64,000 nt of DNA, from the NCBI RefSeq assembly GCF_005405145.1, contig NZ_BJDM01000009.1, forward strand, positions 1 to 64,000. The letters run 5' to 3'. The notes under the pieces were generated by a model. It was not told where the DNA came from and searched no databases. It saw nothing but the letters and a program-made list of their open reading frames with translations. The translations under genes were made by a program, and so were the position numbers. Below are positions 17,328 to 26,240 of this stretch, one piece after another. The stretch is from Paucilactobacillus kaifaensis (GTDB lineage Bacteria > Bacillota > Bacilli > Lactobacillales > Lactobacillaceae). Every line of letters begins with the position of its first letter. The first letter of the stretch is position 1.

Positions 17328-18086
17328 ATGTTACAAACGATTGCAACTACACTTGGTCAAACAATTTTATATTTAATTATCATCCCTGGCCTGTTGGGAA
17401 CCGGATTAGTTATCATTAACCGAAACAGTAAAAGCCAAGTGGTCAACTACTTTGGTTTTCGTGCCCAGATTATTGGTGGCTGGTTTGGGGTTATTATCCA
17501 TGAAACGAGTCACCTATTAATGGCACTGATTTTTGGCCACCACATTACTTCGTTTCGGCTTCTCAGAAATCCCAAGCAATATGATCCAACTGATAACTCC
17601 CTAGGTTACGTTAACCATACCTGGAACAAGCATAATTTTTATCAACAATTTGGTAATGTCCTCATTGGGATTGCACCAATCATTGGTAACACTATTGCCA
17701 TTTACTTTATTACAAAGTGGTTGTTACCTAGCAGTCTATCATCTTGGCAAAATTTGTTAACCAATCATGAACTAACTTCACCAATGTTAATTACACCCAC
17801 CTATGGCTTCTGGGGATTTTTAATTTGGGTATTATTAGTCATCAATATTTGTCTTGGTGGCTTTGATCTTAGTCAAGCAGATTTAAAGAACTCAGCTTTA
17901 GGATTAATTAGTTTGACCATTTTTATCGTTTTAGTTGCAGCACTATTTAGTTTGCTTAGCTGGTCTACTGCGCTGATTAACGTAATACAGTCGCTTATGA
18001 TTCCATTTATTACAGCAATGCTGTTTGCACTGCTAATCGCAATAATCACTAACTTAGTTCTCCGAATTATTGGCCACTTTCTGTAG
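17328..18086 (+). CDS. Polytopic membrane protein with HExxH motif, possible intramembrane metalloprotease
   Basis: The 252-residue protein has about six hydrophobic segments. At the end of the second, VIIHETSHLLMALIFGH carries an HExxH zinc motif, as in M50-type membrane proteases, followed by GHHITSFRLL. A later NVLIGIAPIIGN resembles the glycine-rich turn of that group, and GGFDLSQADLK supplies acidic residues that could be the third ligand. I infer a zinc-dependent membrane peptidase or a degenerate relative. ATG at 17328 follows TTGGAGGA. Its 3' end overlaps the convergent HD-domain gene by 20 bases. Confidence 0.65.
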   Translation: MLQTIATTLGQTILYLIIIPGLLGTGLVIINRNSKSQVVNYFGFRAQIIGGWFGVIIHETSHLLMALIFGHHITSFRLLRNPKQYDPTDNSLGYVNHTWNKHNFYQQFGNVLIGIAPIIGNTIAIYFITKWLLPSSLSSWQNLLTNHELTSPMLITPTYGFWGFLIWVLLVINICLGGFDLSQADLKNSALGLISLTIFIVLVAALFSLLSWSTALINVIQSLMIPFITAMLFALLIAIITNLVLRIIGHFL

Positions 18087-18738
18087 TACCGTTCCATTCA
18101 GCCTTAAATTCAGCCAAAAATGTTTGCATTACTTGTTGGCGTTTTTCCCCAATTTTTTTCGCCGTAACAGTATTTAGTTGTGGCGCCAGTAATAATAGTT
18201 TTTCGTAAAAATGATTAATTGCAGTCCCAGGTTCATGACGATATTGTTCTTTAGTCATGTTCAACCGGGGCTTTTTTTGTGGATCATAAATATCTTCACC
18301 AGTGTGTCCACTATAATAAAAAGCACGTGCAATCCCTAATGCACCAATGGCATCTAATCGATCCGCGTCTTGAACGATCTGTCCTTCAATTGATAAAGTT
18401 TTTGCCTTGCCATCTAGTGATTTTGCAAATGACATATTCTTGATAATTAGCATTACTGCATCAATTTGGGCCTGCCTTAATCCAATATCTTGTAAAAACT
18501 TAATTACCTTATCTTGTTGGCCATTTGGATCATCAGTCAACTTGTCATCAATCACATCATGTAACCATGCTGCAATCAGGGCAATAAATAAATCCGCTGG
18601 TTCTGTTTGACAAATTTGCTCCACCATTTTGGTCACTCGGCTCAAATGATCCATTCCATGACCGCTCTTATCTTTGCCCTCTTCAAGCTGAACAAATTGC
18701 TTAATCTGTTGTAATTGTTCTGTCTGTTCTCTTTGCAT
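18067..18738 (-). CDS. HD-domain metal-dependent phosphohydrolase
   Basis: The 223-residue soluble protein has the HD-superfamily metal ligands in order: His in GHGMDHLSRV (about residue 24), the HD pair in AAWLHDVIDDK (about 58) and a later Asp in VQDADRLDAIGA. It resembles YpgQ/YedJ-type hydrolases, which act on nucleotides or pyrophosphate. The true substrate is unknown. ATG at 18738 is preceded by AAAGGAG. Convergent with, and overlapping, the HExxH gene. Confidence 0.85.
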   Translation of the reverse strand: MQREQTEQLQQIKQFVQLEEGKDKSGHGMDHLSRVTKMVEQICQTEPADLFIALIAAWLHDVIDDKLTDDPNGQQDKVIKFLQDIGLRQAQIDAVMLIIKNMSFAKSLDGKAKTLSIEGQIVQDADRLDAIGALGIARAFYYSGHTGEDIYDPQKKPRLNMTKEQYRHEPGTAINHFYEKLLLLAPQLNTVTAKKIGEKRQQVMQTFLAEFKAEWNGTTESGQ

Positions 18739-18782
18739 TATTAAATCTCCTTTACCGTTCTTATTGTATTTAGTTTACAACA

Positions 18783-18821
18783 AAAAATAGTATCCGCCGC
18801 TTCAAAGTGGATACTATTTTT
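18783..18821 (-). terminator. Terminator of the aromatic operon
   Basis: AAAAATAGTATCC (18783-18795) and GGATACTATTTTT (18809-18821) form a perfect 13-bp stem with a T run on the minus strand. The chorismate mutase stop codon lies inside the first arm, so translation ends within the hairpin. Confidence 0.9.
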
Positions 18822-19086
18822 GTTCTAATTCAATTGCATAGTCCATAATTAATTGATACAACTTTTTAATCAACACTGGCGATAAGTTATCATTACTGTA
18901 TTGTTTGATTAATCGATCGGTGAGTTCCGTCATTCGCTTTGGTTGCCTGATTGGCAGCTGATGTTCCTCTTTATATTTTGCCACCTGTTTCACGATTTCT
19001 AATCGTCGGTCCAATGCTTTCATGATCTGATCATCACACTGGTCAATTTGATCTCTTAATTCATCAATCACTTCATTCATCCTCAC
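18814..19086 (-). CDS. Chorismate mutase, AroQ class
   Basis: The 90-residue all-helical monofunctional enzyme turns chorismate into prephenate. Typical AroQ features are LRDQIDQCDDQIMKALDRRLEIVKQVAKYK at the start, with the active-site arginine and lysine, and RIxx-like PKRMTELTDRL later. It feeds prephenate to TyrA, encoded two genes upstream. The start overlaps the aroK end by 14 bases, so it is translationally coupled and is the last gene of the operon. No prephenate dehydratase gene is present in the window. Confidence 0.88.
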   Translation of the reverse strand: MRMNEVIDELRDQIDQCDDQIMKALDRRLEIVKQVAKYKEEHQLPIRQPKRMTELTDRLIKQYSNDNLSPVLIKKLYQLIMDYAIELEQK

Positions 19087-19588
19087 TTACACTGATTTTT
19101 GCAACTATTTCATCGGCAATCTCACTAGGAGTCAAATTATCAGTATCAACGACAATATTAGCAACCTCTTGATACAATGGCTCACGATAATTCCACAAAT
19201 CAATAAAAGTTTCACGGTTTAATTGTTTCAGTAACGGCCGTTGCATATCATTTGCTAGCCGTTTCAATAACTGCTGTGGCTGTGTTCGTAAGTAGACAAC
19301 AGTCGCCTTGGTAGCACCTAGCATGCTTCGATTGGCCGCCTGCATTACAATACCACCACCAGTCGATAAAATTCCGGGGGTGTCTAAGTAATCTTGTAAA
19401 ACCCGCGTTTCAAAGGACCGAAACACTGTCTCACCATTGCGCTCAAAATAAGTGGCGATTGATTCACCCAACTGTTGCTCAATCAACTGATCTAAATCAT
19501 ATTGAATGGTCTTTATCCGACCAGCAAGTTCTTGACCAACCGTTGTTTTACCAGCACCCATAAACCCGACTAAAATTAGTTTTGACAT
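19073..19588 (-). CDS. aroK: Shikimate kinase
   Basis: The ATP-dependent kinase makes shikimate 3-phosphate for AroA. Walker A GFMGAGKTTVG is at residues 8-18. DLDQLIE, the STGGGIV turn and the lid arginine in MQRPLL are in the family order. The 171-residue length is normal. The ATG at 19588 follows GAGGAGTG, and only 6 bases separate it from the tyrA stop. It overlaps the downstream chorismate mutase gene. Confidence 0.93.
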   Translation of the reverse strand: MSKLILVGFMGAGKTTVGQELAGRIKTIQYDLDQLIEQQLGESIATYFERNGETVFRSFETRVLQDYLDTPGILSTGGGIVMQAANRSMLGATKATVVYLRTQPQQLLKRLANDMQRPLLKQLNRETFIDLWNYREPLYQEVANIVVDTDNLTPSEIADEIVAKISVSEDE

Positions 19589-19594
19589 GTCATT

Positions 19595-20440
19595 TCACTC
19601 CTCAAACTTGGACCTAATTTGTTTTGACGATTCAAAAAACGAGTGAATTTGTTTTGCATCATCCCTTTTTAAGCCATCAATGATCTGTTGGATTTGCTGC
19701 TGGTACCCTTCTAGTGCTGCCAAAGTAGCATCTCGATTAGTTAATAAAACATCAGTCCACATTTGCGGGTCAGCAGCACCGATTCGCGTAGTATCCTTGA
19801 AGCCACCAGCGGCAAACCTTGGTAATTGTGGTTCGTCATTGAGGGTTGCTTCAGTGCTATTCACCAGTGCCGCAGCAGCGATATGTGGCAGATCGCTTAG
19901 TTGTGCCATAATATGATCGTGTTTTTGGGCCGTGATATCCACAAAATTAACATGCAATGGCCTAAGCAATTTTTTTACTCGTTGTCGTGCAATTTTATTT
20001 TCCGTAATCAAAAAATATGGAACCTGGTCATACAAATTCGCATTAACTGCTTCAATTCCTGCTTTTTGCGTCCCCGCCATTGCGTGTCCACCCACAAACA
20101 AAATTCCATGCTCAATCAATGGTTTAGCAGCATTCATCACTTGCACCTTAGTACTGCCAGTGTCGGTGATAATAACATTTTTCTTTAACTGTAAGTGCCT
20201 AAGTTGATGCAGTAACTCAATAATTATCTTGGTTGGTGTTGCCAAAACTATCACATCCGCAATTTCTGCAACATCCCCCAGCTGTTTGGCAACTTGGGAT
20301 GTCAATCCAATTTTCTGAGAACGTGTCAATGTTTGTTCGTCAGCATCAACTCCGATGATCTCACTATCTGGTTGACTATTCTTAATTGCGAGCGCTAATG
20401 ACGCACCCATTTCTCCTAAACCGACAACCACTATTTTCAT
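19595..20440 (-). CDS. tyrA: Prephenate dehydrogenase
   Basis: The NAD-dependent enzyme converts prephenate to 4-hydroxyphenylpyruvate for tyrosine. The Rossmann motif GLGEMGASLALAIK starts at residue 7. DTGSTK, the catalytic-region VGGHAMAGTQKAG and the C-terminal helical dimer domain follow. No ACT domain is visible at 281 residues, so feedback control of this protein by tyrosine is not obvious. ATG at 20440 follows GGCGAGAAG. It sits between aroA and aroK in the operon. Having tyrA but not pheA here fits a tyrosine-rich leader peptide. Confidence 0.92.
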   Translation of the reverse strand: MKIVVVGLGEMGASLALAIKNSQPDSEIIGVDADEQTLTRSQKIGLTSQVAKQLGDVAEIADVIVLATPTKIIIELLHQLRHLQLKKNVIITDTGSTKVQVMNAAKPLIEHGILFVGGHAMAGTQKAGIEAVNANLYDQVPYFLITENKIARQRVKKLLRPLHVNFVDITAQKHDHIMAQLSDLPHIAAAALVNSTEATLNDEPQLPRFAAGGFKDTTRIGAADPQMWTDVLLTNRDATLAALEGYQQQIQQIIDGLKRDDAKQIHSFFESSKQIRSKFEE

Positions 20441-20453
20441 CTTCTCGCCTCAT

Positions 20454-21746
20454 TTACCGTAATTGATCCAAATCCTGCCAAAATTCTGGGTAAGAAACGT
20501 TGATTGCTTCAGCATTTTCAAGTTTCCCTGCTCCTGCTGCAATTAAATTAGCAATTGCCAACATCATTCCAATTCGGTGATCCCCATGTGAATCGACAGC
20601 CACATCGGGGGAATGTAATTGTGTCTTACCTTCGATAACAAACCCATCCGGCCGCTCTTCAATTTTGGCACCAAATTTTTTTAATTCTGCAGTTACAGTT
20701 TTAATTCGATCAGTTTCTTTGACCCGTAATTCTTCGGCGCCACTAATAATCGTGGTACCTGTAGCTTGAGTTGCTGCTAATGCTACCAGTGGTAATTCAT
20801 CCACCAATGCTGGAATATCCTCGGCTCCTAAGTTAAGTGCATGAATATTTTGTGATCTTATCGTCAAATCACCAATTGCTTCAGCTGTATTAGAACGATT
20901 AGTAATTTCGTATTTAGCTCCCATCTTATCCAGTGCAGTTAAAATTCCAATTCTCGTTGGATTCAATCCTACCTGTTTTAATGTCACCTGGCTATTGGGA
21001 ACACAAATTGCTGCTACAATGAAAAACGCTGCAGATGAAATATCACCTGGAACAGTAATATGTTGCGACTGAAAATCACTCTGTGGTTCAACTTCAATGT
21101 CCAAACCAGCTTGTTTAACTCGTCCGCCAAATTGGCGTATCATCTGCTCAGTGTGATCACGTGTAACCAATTTTTCTGTCAGATGACTATTATTGTTTGC
21201 CTGTAATCCCGCCCAAATTAGTGCGCTTTTAACTTGAGCACTGGCAACCGGTATTTTGTAATCAATGCCCACAAGTTCATCATTTGCGTGTAATGTTAGT
21301 GGTAAAAAATTATCGGCTGTGGCGGTTACTTTTGCTCCCATTGCTGTCAAAGGATCAATTACTCGCTTTAAGGGTCGCTTGCTTAAAGAATCATCGCCAA
21401 ACATTTCAATATCAAATGGTTGGTTGGCCAACAAGCCTAACAATAAGCGAGTTGATGTACCAGAGTTTCCCATGTCTAGTGGCTGATTTGGTTTAGTGAA
21501 ATTTTGAAATCCACCCTTACCTTCAATAGTTACTTGATCTTCATCGATATTAATCTCGACACCCAAGGCCTTGAAGGCCGCGATCGTGTGGAGACAGTCA
21601 TCTGAAGACAAAAAATGATCAACCACGGTTGTTCCATGACTGATGGCCCCTAACATAATACTACGGTGGGAGATACTTTTATCCCCTGGAACGGTTAACA
21701 TTCCATGAAGGCCATTTTCTGCTTGTGGTAAATCAATTGTTGTCAT
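20454..21746 (-). CDS. aroA: 3-phosphoshikimate 1-carboxyvinyltransferase (EPSP synthase)
   Basis: The enzyme joins phosphoenolpyruvate to shikimate 3-phosphate. PGDKSISHRSIMLG at the N terminus, GNSGTSTRLLLG, and LRVKETDRI further on are clear family motifs, and GDHRIGMM lies near the end. The 430-residue length is normal. The ATG at 21746 has AGGAG nine bases upstream; an in-frame ATG three codons earlier abuts the ribosome site and is unlikely. It lies 12 bases after aroC and 13 before tyrA. Confidence 0.95.
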   Translation of the reverse strand: MTTIDLPQAENGLHGMLTVPGDKSISHRSIMLGAISHGTTVVDHFLSSDDCLHTIAAFKALGVEINIDEDQVTIEGKGGFQNFTKPNQPLDMGNSGTSTRLLLGLLANQPFDIEMFGDDSLSKRPLKRVIDPLTAMGAKVTATADNFLPLTLHANDELVGIDYKIPVASAQVKSALIWAGLQANNNSHLTEKLVTRDHTEQMIRQFGGRVKQAGLDIEVEPQSDFQSQHITVPGDISSAAFFIVAAICVPNSQVTLKQVGLNPTRIGILTALDKMGAKYEITNRSNTAEAIGDLTIRSQNIHALNLGAEDIPALVDELPLVALAATQATGTTIISGAEELRVKETDRIKTVTAELKKFGAKIEERPDGFVIEGKTQLHSPDVAVDSHGDHRIGMMLAIANLIAAGAGKLENAEAINVSYPEFWQDLDQLR

Positions 21747-21758
21747 CAGTTTCATCTC

Positions 21759-22934
21759 CTAATATTTTACTAGTTCCTCACGATAGTTTGTAACTTGTTC
21801 TTTTAAACGCTCCATTGAATCTGTATCAAATTTATCTAAAATAGCTTTCGTAAGCGTAATTGCTACCATTGCTTCAGCAACCACTGCTGCTGCAGTTACG
21901 GCAGTGGTATCAGATCGTTCCACGTTGGCCTTGTAGGCCTCTTTGGTCTTGATATCCACACTCATCAAGGGCTTATACAAAGTCGGAATAGGCTTCATTA
22001 CAGCCTTCACAATTACTGGCATGCCATTAGTCATTCCACCTTCAAAACCGCCCAAGTGATTAGTTTTTCTGAAGAAACCGCGTTGTTCTTCCCAGAAAAT
22101 CTCATCCATGCCCTCACTTCCAGGACGATGTGCAAATGTAAAACCATCACCAAATTCGACGCCTTTAAACGCGTTAATACCCACAATTGCAGCTGCTAAC
22201 TTAGCATCTAGCTTCGTATCAGCACTCACATAACTTCCTAGCCCAGCTGGCATTCCTGTCGCAATCACTTCAACTACTCCACCTAAAGTGTCGCCCGCAC
22301 GTTTTGTTTCATCAATTAAATCACGCATTTTTTGATCAGCTTGTTCATCAAAAGTTCTAGTTTCGCTCGCGTCAGTGACTTGCTTTAATTCTTTTAAATC
22401 AGTAAATTGTTCTAATTTATTTGCATCAGATTCAATTCCGCCAATTTCTCGTACAAATCCCAATACTTCAACACCAAGCTGCGACAAAATTTGTTTGCAT
22501 AAACTGCCCACTGCCACCCGCATTGTTGTTTCACGTGCACTTGACCGTTCCAATACATTTCGTAAATCAGTATGCCGATACTTCATACCCCCGACTAAGT
22601 CTGCGTGACCTGGTCGTGGTCGAACAACTTGACGAACACTGTTGGCGGGAGTCGCTTCAACCATAGGATCCATGATCTCATTCCAGTGGGCGTGGTCTCG
22701 ATTAGTAACATTCAATGTAATTGGTGACCCCATTGTGATTTGATGTCTAACACCAGATAAAATCTTAACTTGATCAGTTTCGATTTTCATCCGATTGCCT
22801 CGCCCATATCCTTGCTGACGTCGTGTTAAATCAGCATTGATTTCATCAACTGACAGCGTAAGTCCAGCTGGTACACCTTCAATAATGGCGGTTAATTCCG
22901 GCCCATGTGATTCTCCCGCAGTTACATAACGCAT
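21759..22934 (-). CDS. aroC: Chorismate synthase
   Basis: The FMN-dependent enzyme converts EPSP to chorismate. GESHGPEL at residues 7-14, [23 protein letters not shown] and the [12 protein letters not shown] signature are all present. The 391-residue length is normal. ATG at 22934 follows AAAGGAGC. The gene is separated from aroB by 153 bases that hold a long hairpin, the only large gap inside the operon. Confidence 0.95.
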   Translation of the reverse strand: MRYVTAGESHGPELTAIIEGVPAGLTLSVDEINADLTRRQQGYGRGNRMKIETDQVKILSGVRHQITMGSPITLNVTNRDHAHWNEIMDPMVEATPANSVRQVVRPRPGHADLVGGMKYRHTDLRNVLERSSARETTMRVAVGSLCKQILSQLGVEVLGFVREIGGIESDANKLEQFTDLKELKQVTDASETRTFDEQADQKMRDLIDETKRAGDTLGGVVEVIATGMPAGLGSYVSADTKLDAKLAAAIVGINAFKGVEFGDGFTFAHRPGSEGMDEIFWEEQRGFFRKTNHLGGFEGGMTNGMPVIVKAVMKPIPTLYKPLMSVDIKTKEAYKANVERSDTTAVTAAAVVAEAMVAITLTKAILDKFDTDSMERLKEQVTNYREELVKY

Positions 22935-22960
22935 TTTATTTGCTCCTTTATTAGTATAGA

Positions 22961-23071
22961 GTGCTAATTAAGCCGCTTAGGCTTCGTAGGCTAAGATAAT
23001 TAAATGATGTTCGCAGTCTTAGCGAATGGCATTTAATTGGCTTAGCCCTAGAAGACTGGCTTAATTAGCAC
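22961..23071 (-). repeat. 111-base long imperfect palindrome inside the aro operon
   Basis: Outer arms GTGCTAATTAAGCC (22961-22974) and GGCTTAATTAGCAC (23058-23071) are perfect. Inner arms GGCTAAG/CTTAGCC, AATTAAATG/CATTTAATT and TTCGC/GCGAA continue the same stem with small bulges and a 7-base loop. In the aroB-aroC message this would be one long hairpin without a T run, so it is not an ordinary terminator. It may be a processing or stability element, or an extragenic palindromic repeat. Confidence 0.8.
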
Positions 23072-23087
23072 GTTTTAAAATAATTAA

Positions 23088-24152
23088 TCAACCCTCAAAA
23101 AATTCCTGCACCTGATCACTATTAATCGGATATATTTTTGGCTTCCCGATTGCAGAAATGTAAATCAAGTTTAATTTACCATTTTTATTCTTCTTGTCAT
23201 TTTTTATCTTGTCATAAAAAGCAGCTGTGTTGAGTAACTCAGAGTCTGTTGGTAATCCGACAACCGTAAGCCGATCATTAATTTCACGAGTTATTCCATC
23301 CTGAGCTAACCCTAATTTCTCAAAAATCCGTGTTAAATGCACCATACCCACACTAATGGCCTCACCATGGGCAAGACTACCATGGGCCAATAGTTCAATC
23401 GCATGCCCCATCGTATGACCAAAATTCAGCAATTGACGATTCCCGGCTTCTTTTTCATCATCCATCACAATTCGCGCCTTAAACCCAATACTACGTTGAC
23501 TTAATTCAGTCGCATGTTTACGAATATCTGCAACAGAATTAATCTGTTCGATCAGCTGCCAAAACTCCAGTGAATCTAGTGCGGCTGTCTTAACAATTTC
23601 AGCATAGCCTTCTGCCACATAGCGATCAGATAACGTTGCTAAGGTCTGTGGATCAATAAAAACTGCATCTGGTTGATAAAAGGTCCCAATAATATTCTTA
23701 GCTTCCCCCAAATCAATTGCAGTTTTACCACCTACAGAACTATCAACTTGTGCAAGCAGTGACGTTGGAATTTGGATAAAACTAATTCCTCGCATGTACG
23801 TTGAAGCTACAAAGCCTGCTAAATCACCGACTACCCCGCCACCTAATGCAATTACACCATCCGTACGCGTAAAATGGTCGGCGGCCATTCTAGCAGTTAA
23901 GTCGGCAGCCACATTCCATGCCTTAGAACTTTCGCCAGCTGGAACAACGTAGTTTTTTACACTAAAGCCGCTACTAGTTAATCGATGCTTTACGTCTTCT
24001 TGATACAACGGTGCAACGTTTGAATCACTAATCAAAGCAATCTGACGATGCTGCCACACATTGGTCACCAATGAGCCAATCTGTTCTAATAACCCGGATT
24101 CAATTTGAACTTCATAATGTTTATCAGGTAATTCAACTGTTACTTTAGCCAT
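23088..24152 (-). CDS. aroB: 3-dehydroquinate synthase
   Basis: The NAD- and metal-dependent enzyme cyclises DAHP to 3-dehydroquinate. GGGVVGDLAGFVASTYMRG, PTSLLAQVDSSVGGKTAID and NFGHTMGHAIE (metal-binding His) are in the family order. The 354-residue length is normal. The start overlaps the end of the DAHP synthase gene by 8 bases, which couples their translation. Substrate and product link it directly to its neighbours. Confidence 0.95.
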   Translation of the reverse strand: MAKVTVELPDKHYEVQIESGLLEQIGSLVTNVWQHRQIALISDSNVAPLYQEDVKHRLTSSGFSVKNYVVPAGESSKAWNVAADLTARMAADHFTRTDGVIALGGGVVGDLAGFVASTYMRGISFIQIPTSLLAQVDSSVGGKTAIDLGEAKNIIGTFYQPDAVFIDPQTLATLSDRYVAEGYAEIVKTAALDSLEFWQLIEQINSVADIRKHATELSQRSIGFKARIVMDDEKEAGNRQLLNFGHTMGHAIELLAHGSLAHGEAISVGMVHLTRIFEKLGLAQDGITREINDRLTVVGLPTDSELLNTAAFYDKIKNDKKNKNGKLNLIYISAIGKPKIYPINSDQVQEFFEG

Positions 24153-25170
24153 TTACAACGGCTCCTTTTTGACTGACAAATGAATTTAAAACTTCATGTA
24201 GTGCAAATACTTCTTTAGTCATTTCTCTGAAAATTTCTGGTTTTAATGCTTGTGGTCCGTCTGAAAATGCTTTAGCTGGGTTATCGTGAATTTCAACTAC
24301 TAACCCGTTGGCACCACTGGCAGTACCAGCAAGCGCCATTGGTGTTACTAGATCCCAGTGACCCTCAGCATGACTTGGATCAACTATGATGGGGTAATGC
24401 GTTAGCTTTCTCAAAACAGGAACCGCACTAACATCAAAGGTGTTTCGTGTGTATTTATTATCAAAAGTACGAATACCTCGTTCAGATAAGGCAATTTGGT
24501 GGTTCCCACCAGCTGCGATGTATTCTGCCGCATTCATTAAATCATCAATCGAAGCAGACATCCCACGTTTTAATAATACCGGTTTATTAGTCTTCCCGAC
24601 AGCTTTTAATAAAGAAAAGTTTTGCATATTGCGGGCACCAATTTGAAGCATATCGGCGTATTGACAGATCACATCTAAATGCTCTTCATCCATAACTTCA
24701 GTGATCATGTCCATCCCCTGCTGGTCAGCTGCTTGTCGCAAAAATTTAAGTCCGTCCACACCTAATCCTTGAAATGAGTATGGTGATGTTCGTGGTTTGA
24801 AGGCTCCACCCCGTAAAATTGTTGCACCTCCATCATGAGCAACCTTCGCCATTTTAGCAACATGTGTTTCTGATTCAACTGAGCAAGGTCCAGCCATCAT
24901 TGTGAAACCTGCCGGGCCACCAATTATAGTATGAGGGAGCTTAATAATAGTATCTTCAGGGTGCAATGCTCTGCTGCCTTGAACAGCAGCCGGATGATCC
25001 ATAATGATCTCTTGTACTCCTGCTTGTTCTTCAACAGTCAGATCAGCTTCATTTACACCATTAATGGCAACACGATTTTTGTGAATGAAGAGGTCTGTTT
25101 TATTACCAAAATGCTGTTGTAATCGGTTCTTGGTTTGAGCGGCTGTTTTTTCTTTTAGAATAATTATCAT
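24145..25170 (-). CDS. aroF: DAHP synthase (3-deoxy-7-phosphoheptulonate synthase), type I-beta
   Basis: The enzyme joins erythrose 4-phosphate and phosphoenolpyruvate, the entry step of the pathway. An N-terminal ferredoxin-like regulatory domain (about residues 1-70) precedes the barrel, as in Thermotoga-type enzymes where it mediates feedback inhibition. The barrel shows MAGPCSVES, GGAFKPRTSPYSFQG, VLLKRG and the metal-site IIVDPSHAEG. At 341 residues it fits. ATG 25170 lies one base after the aroE stop, behind AGGAA. Control here is probably double: allosteric and by leader attenuation. Confidence 0.93.
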   Translation of the reverse strand: MIIILKEKTAAQTKNRLQQHFGNKTDLFIHKNRVAINGVNEADLTVEEQAGVQEIIMDHPAAVQGSRALHPEDTIIKLPHTIIGGPAGFTMMAGPCSVESETHVAKMAKVAHDGGATILRGGAFKPRTSPYSFQGLGVDGLKFLRQAADQQGMDMITEVMDEEHLDVICQYADMLQIGARNMQNFSLLKAVGKTNKPVLLKRGMSASIDDLMNAAEYIAAGGNHQIALSERGIRTFDNKYTRNTFDVSAVPVLRKLTHYPIIVDPSHAEGHWDLVTPMALAGTASGANGLVVEIHDNPAKAFSDGPQALKPEIFREMTKEVFALHEVLNSFVSQKGAVVNG

Positions 25171-25171
25171 A

Positions 25172-26071
25172 TTAAATTCCTGCTTTCTTTGTTTGAGTTA
25201 GTTGATTGTTAATTGCTTGAGTTACTTCATTAATGGGCATTGCTTCATTTGTCCACCATTTAAAACTAAGTGCGCCTTGATGAATCAACATTCCCAGTCC
25301 GTTAATTGTTTGGCATCCTCTTTGTTGGGCAAACCGTAAAAATTTCGTTTCTCGTGGTGAGTAGATAACATCACAAACCACTTGATTGCCGTCCAGAACG
25401 TTCAAAACATCTGGTGCCACCGGCATTTGTGATTCTTTCGTTCCCATTCCGAGGTTAGTTGTATTAATTACCAAATGGCTCCTTGCTAATGAGTGTTTCA
25501 TTTTAGCTTGATCCTCATAGTCAATAAGATTGACTTCTGTATCTGATCCTTTTGCCAGTTGATGCAATTGTTCTTTTCGTTGTATGAAAGTTTCATTTTT
25601 TCTTTTAAAGACATCAATTTGGCTAATCTGATTATTAATTGCTGCTTGAATAATTGATCGCCCTGCTCCACCAACACCTAACACTGCTATTCGCTGCTTT
25701 TTAAATTTAATTTTTTGAGCTGTTAAGCTTTCAAAAAATCCCTGGCCATCAACACTATCACCAATAAGCCGTCCTGCTTGATTTAAAATAACGTTAACAG
25801 ATTGTAATTGGTGGGCCCGCGGGGTAATCTCATCTAGTAATGGAATCACCGCTTGCTTGAACGGCATTGATAAGTTGGCGCCGGCCAAATTTAATGTTCT
25901 AATTGCTTGCACTGCCTGTTTGATTTCACTTGGCTGAATATCAAATGCGAGGTAACGGGCATTCAGACCTAACTCATCAAAACTAACGTTGTACATTAAT
26001 GGCGACAAACTATGCTGGGCCGGATGAGCAAAGAACCCGAACAGCCTTGTTTTTCCATTGATTTCATTCAC
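25172..26071 (-). CDS. aroE: Shikimate dehydrogenase
   Basis: The NADPH enzyme reduces 3-dehydroshikimate. Shikimate-binding motifs HSLSPLMYN and NLSMPFKQ (where most enzymes have NVT-P-K), cofactor loop LGVGGAGRSIIQA and NTTNLGM are present over 299 residues. The GTG at 26071 is preceded by AAAGGAGGG. It is the first structural gene of the operon, placed 18 bases after the second leader terminator. A quinate/shikimate dehydrogenase paralogue is possible by sequence, but the operon position argues for AroE. Confidence 0.9.
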   Translation of the reverse strand: MNEINGKTRLFGFFAHPAQHSLSPLMYNVSFDELGLNARYLAFDIQPSEIKQAVQAIRTLNLAGANLSMPFKQAVIPLLDEITPRAHQLQSVNVILNQAGRLIGDSVDGQGFFESLTAQKIKFKKQRIAVLGVGGAGRSIIQAAINNQISQIDVFKRKNETFIQRKEQLHQLAKGSDTEVNLIDYEDQAKMKHSLARSHLVINTTNLGMGTKESQMPVAPDVLNVLDGNQVVCDVIYSPRETKFLRFAQQRGCQTINGLGMLIHQGALSFKWWTNEAMPINEVTQAINNQLTQTKKAGI

Positions 26072-26089
26072 GGTAATCCCTCCTTTGAT

Positions 26090-26125
26090 AAAAATAAAAG
26101 CCTCACAGTTTAAACACTGTGAGGC
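26090..26125 (-). terminator. Second leader terminator of the aro operon
   Basis: GCCTCACAGT (26125-26116) pairs with ACTGTGAGGC (26109-26100) around a 6-base loop, followed by TTTTATTTT. It ends 18 bases before the aroE GTG, so it must be bypassed for the operon to be expressed. Confidence 0.88.
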
Positions 26126-26131
26126 TTCAAT

Positions 26132-26164
26132 TCACCATTGGATTAAAAGATTCCATTGGCCCAT
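26132..26164 (-). CDS. Possible second leader mini-frame with two Trp codons
   Basis: ATG at 26164 opens a 10-codon frame reading MGQWNLLIQW. Its stop lies six bases before the second terminator stem. Two Trp codons in ten, with the last just before the stop, would suit a tryptophan-sensing leader. However, no Shine-Dalgarno sequence precedes it (the upstream bases are T-rich), so translation is doubtful. Confidence 0.25.
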   Translation of the reverse strand: MGQWNLLIQW

Positions 26165-26170
26165 GAAAAT

Positions 26171-26214
26171 AAAAAAACCACACAATGTTTAAAATCTTCC
26201 AAACATCTATGTGG
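26171..26214 (-). terminator. First leader terminator (attenuator) of the aro operon
   Basis: CCACA (26214-26210) with TGTGG (26182-26178) and ATGTTT (26206-26201) with AAACAT (26190-26185) form the stem, followed by seven Ts. The ATGTTT arm can instead pair with AAACAT of an upstream hairpin (26271-26266), giving an antiterminator. Confidence 0.85.
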
Positions 26215-26240
26215 CAATTGTTTTTTAATATGCTTAAAAA

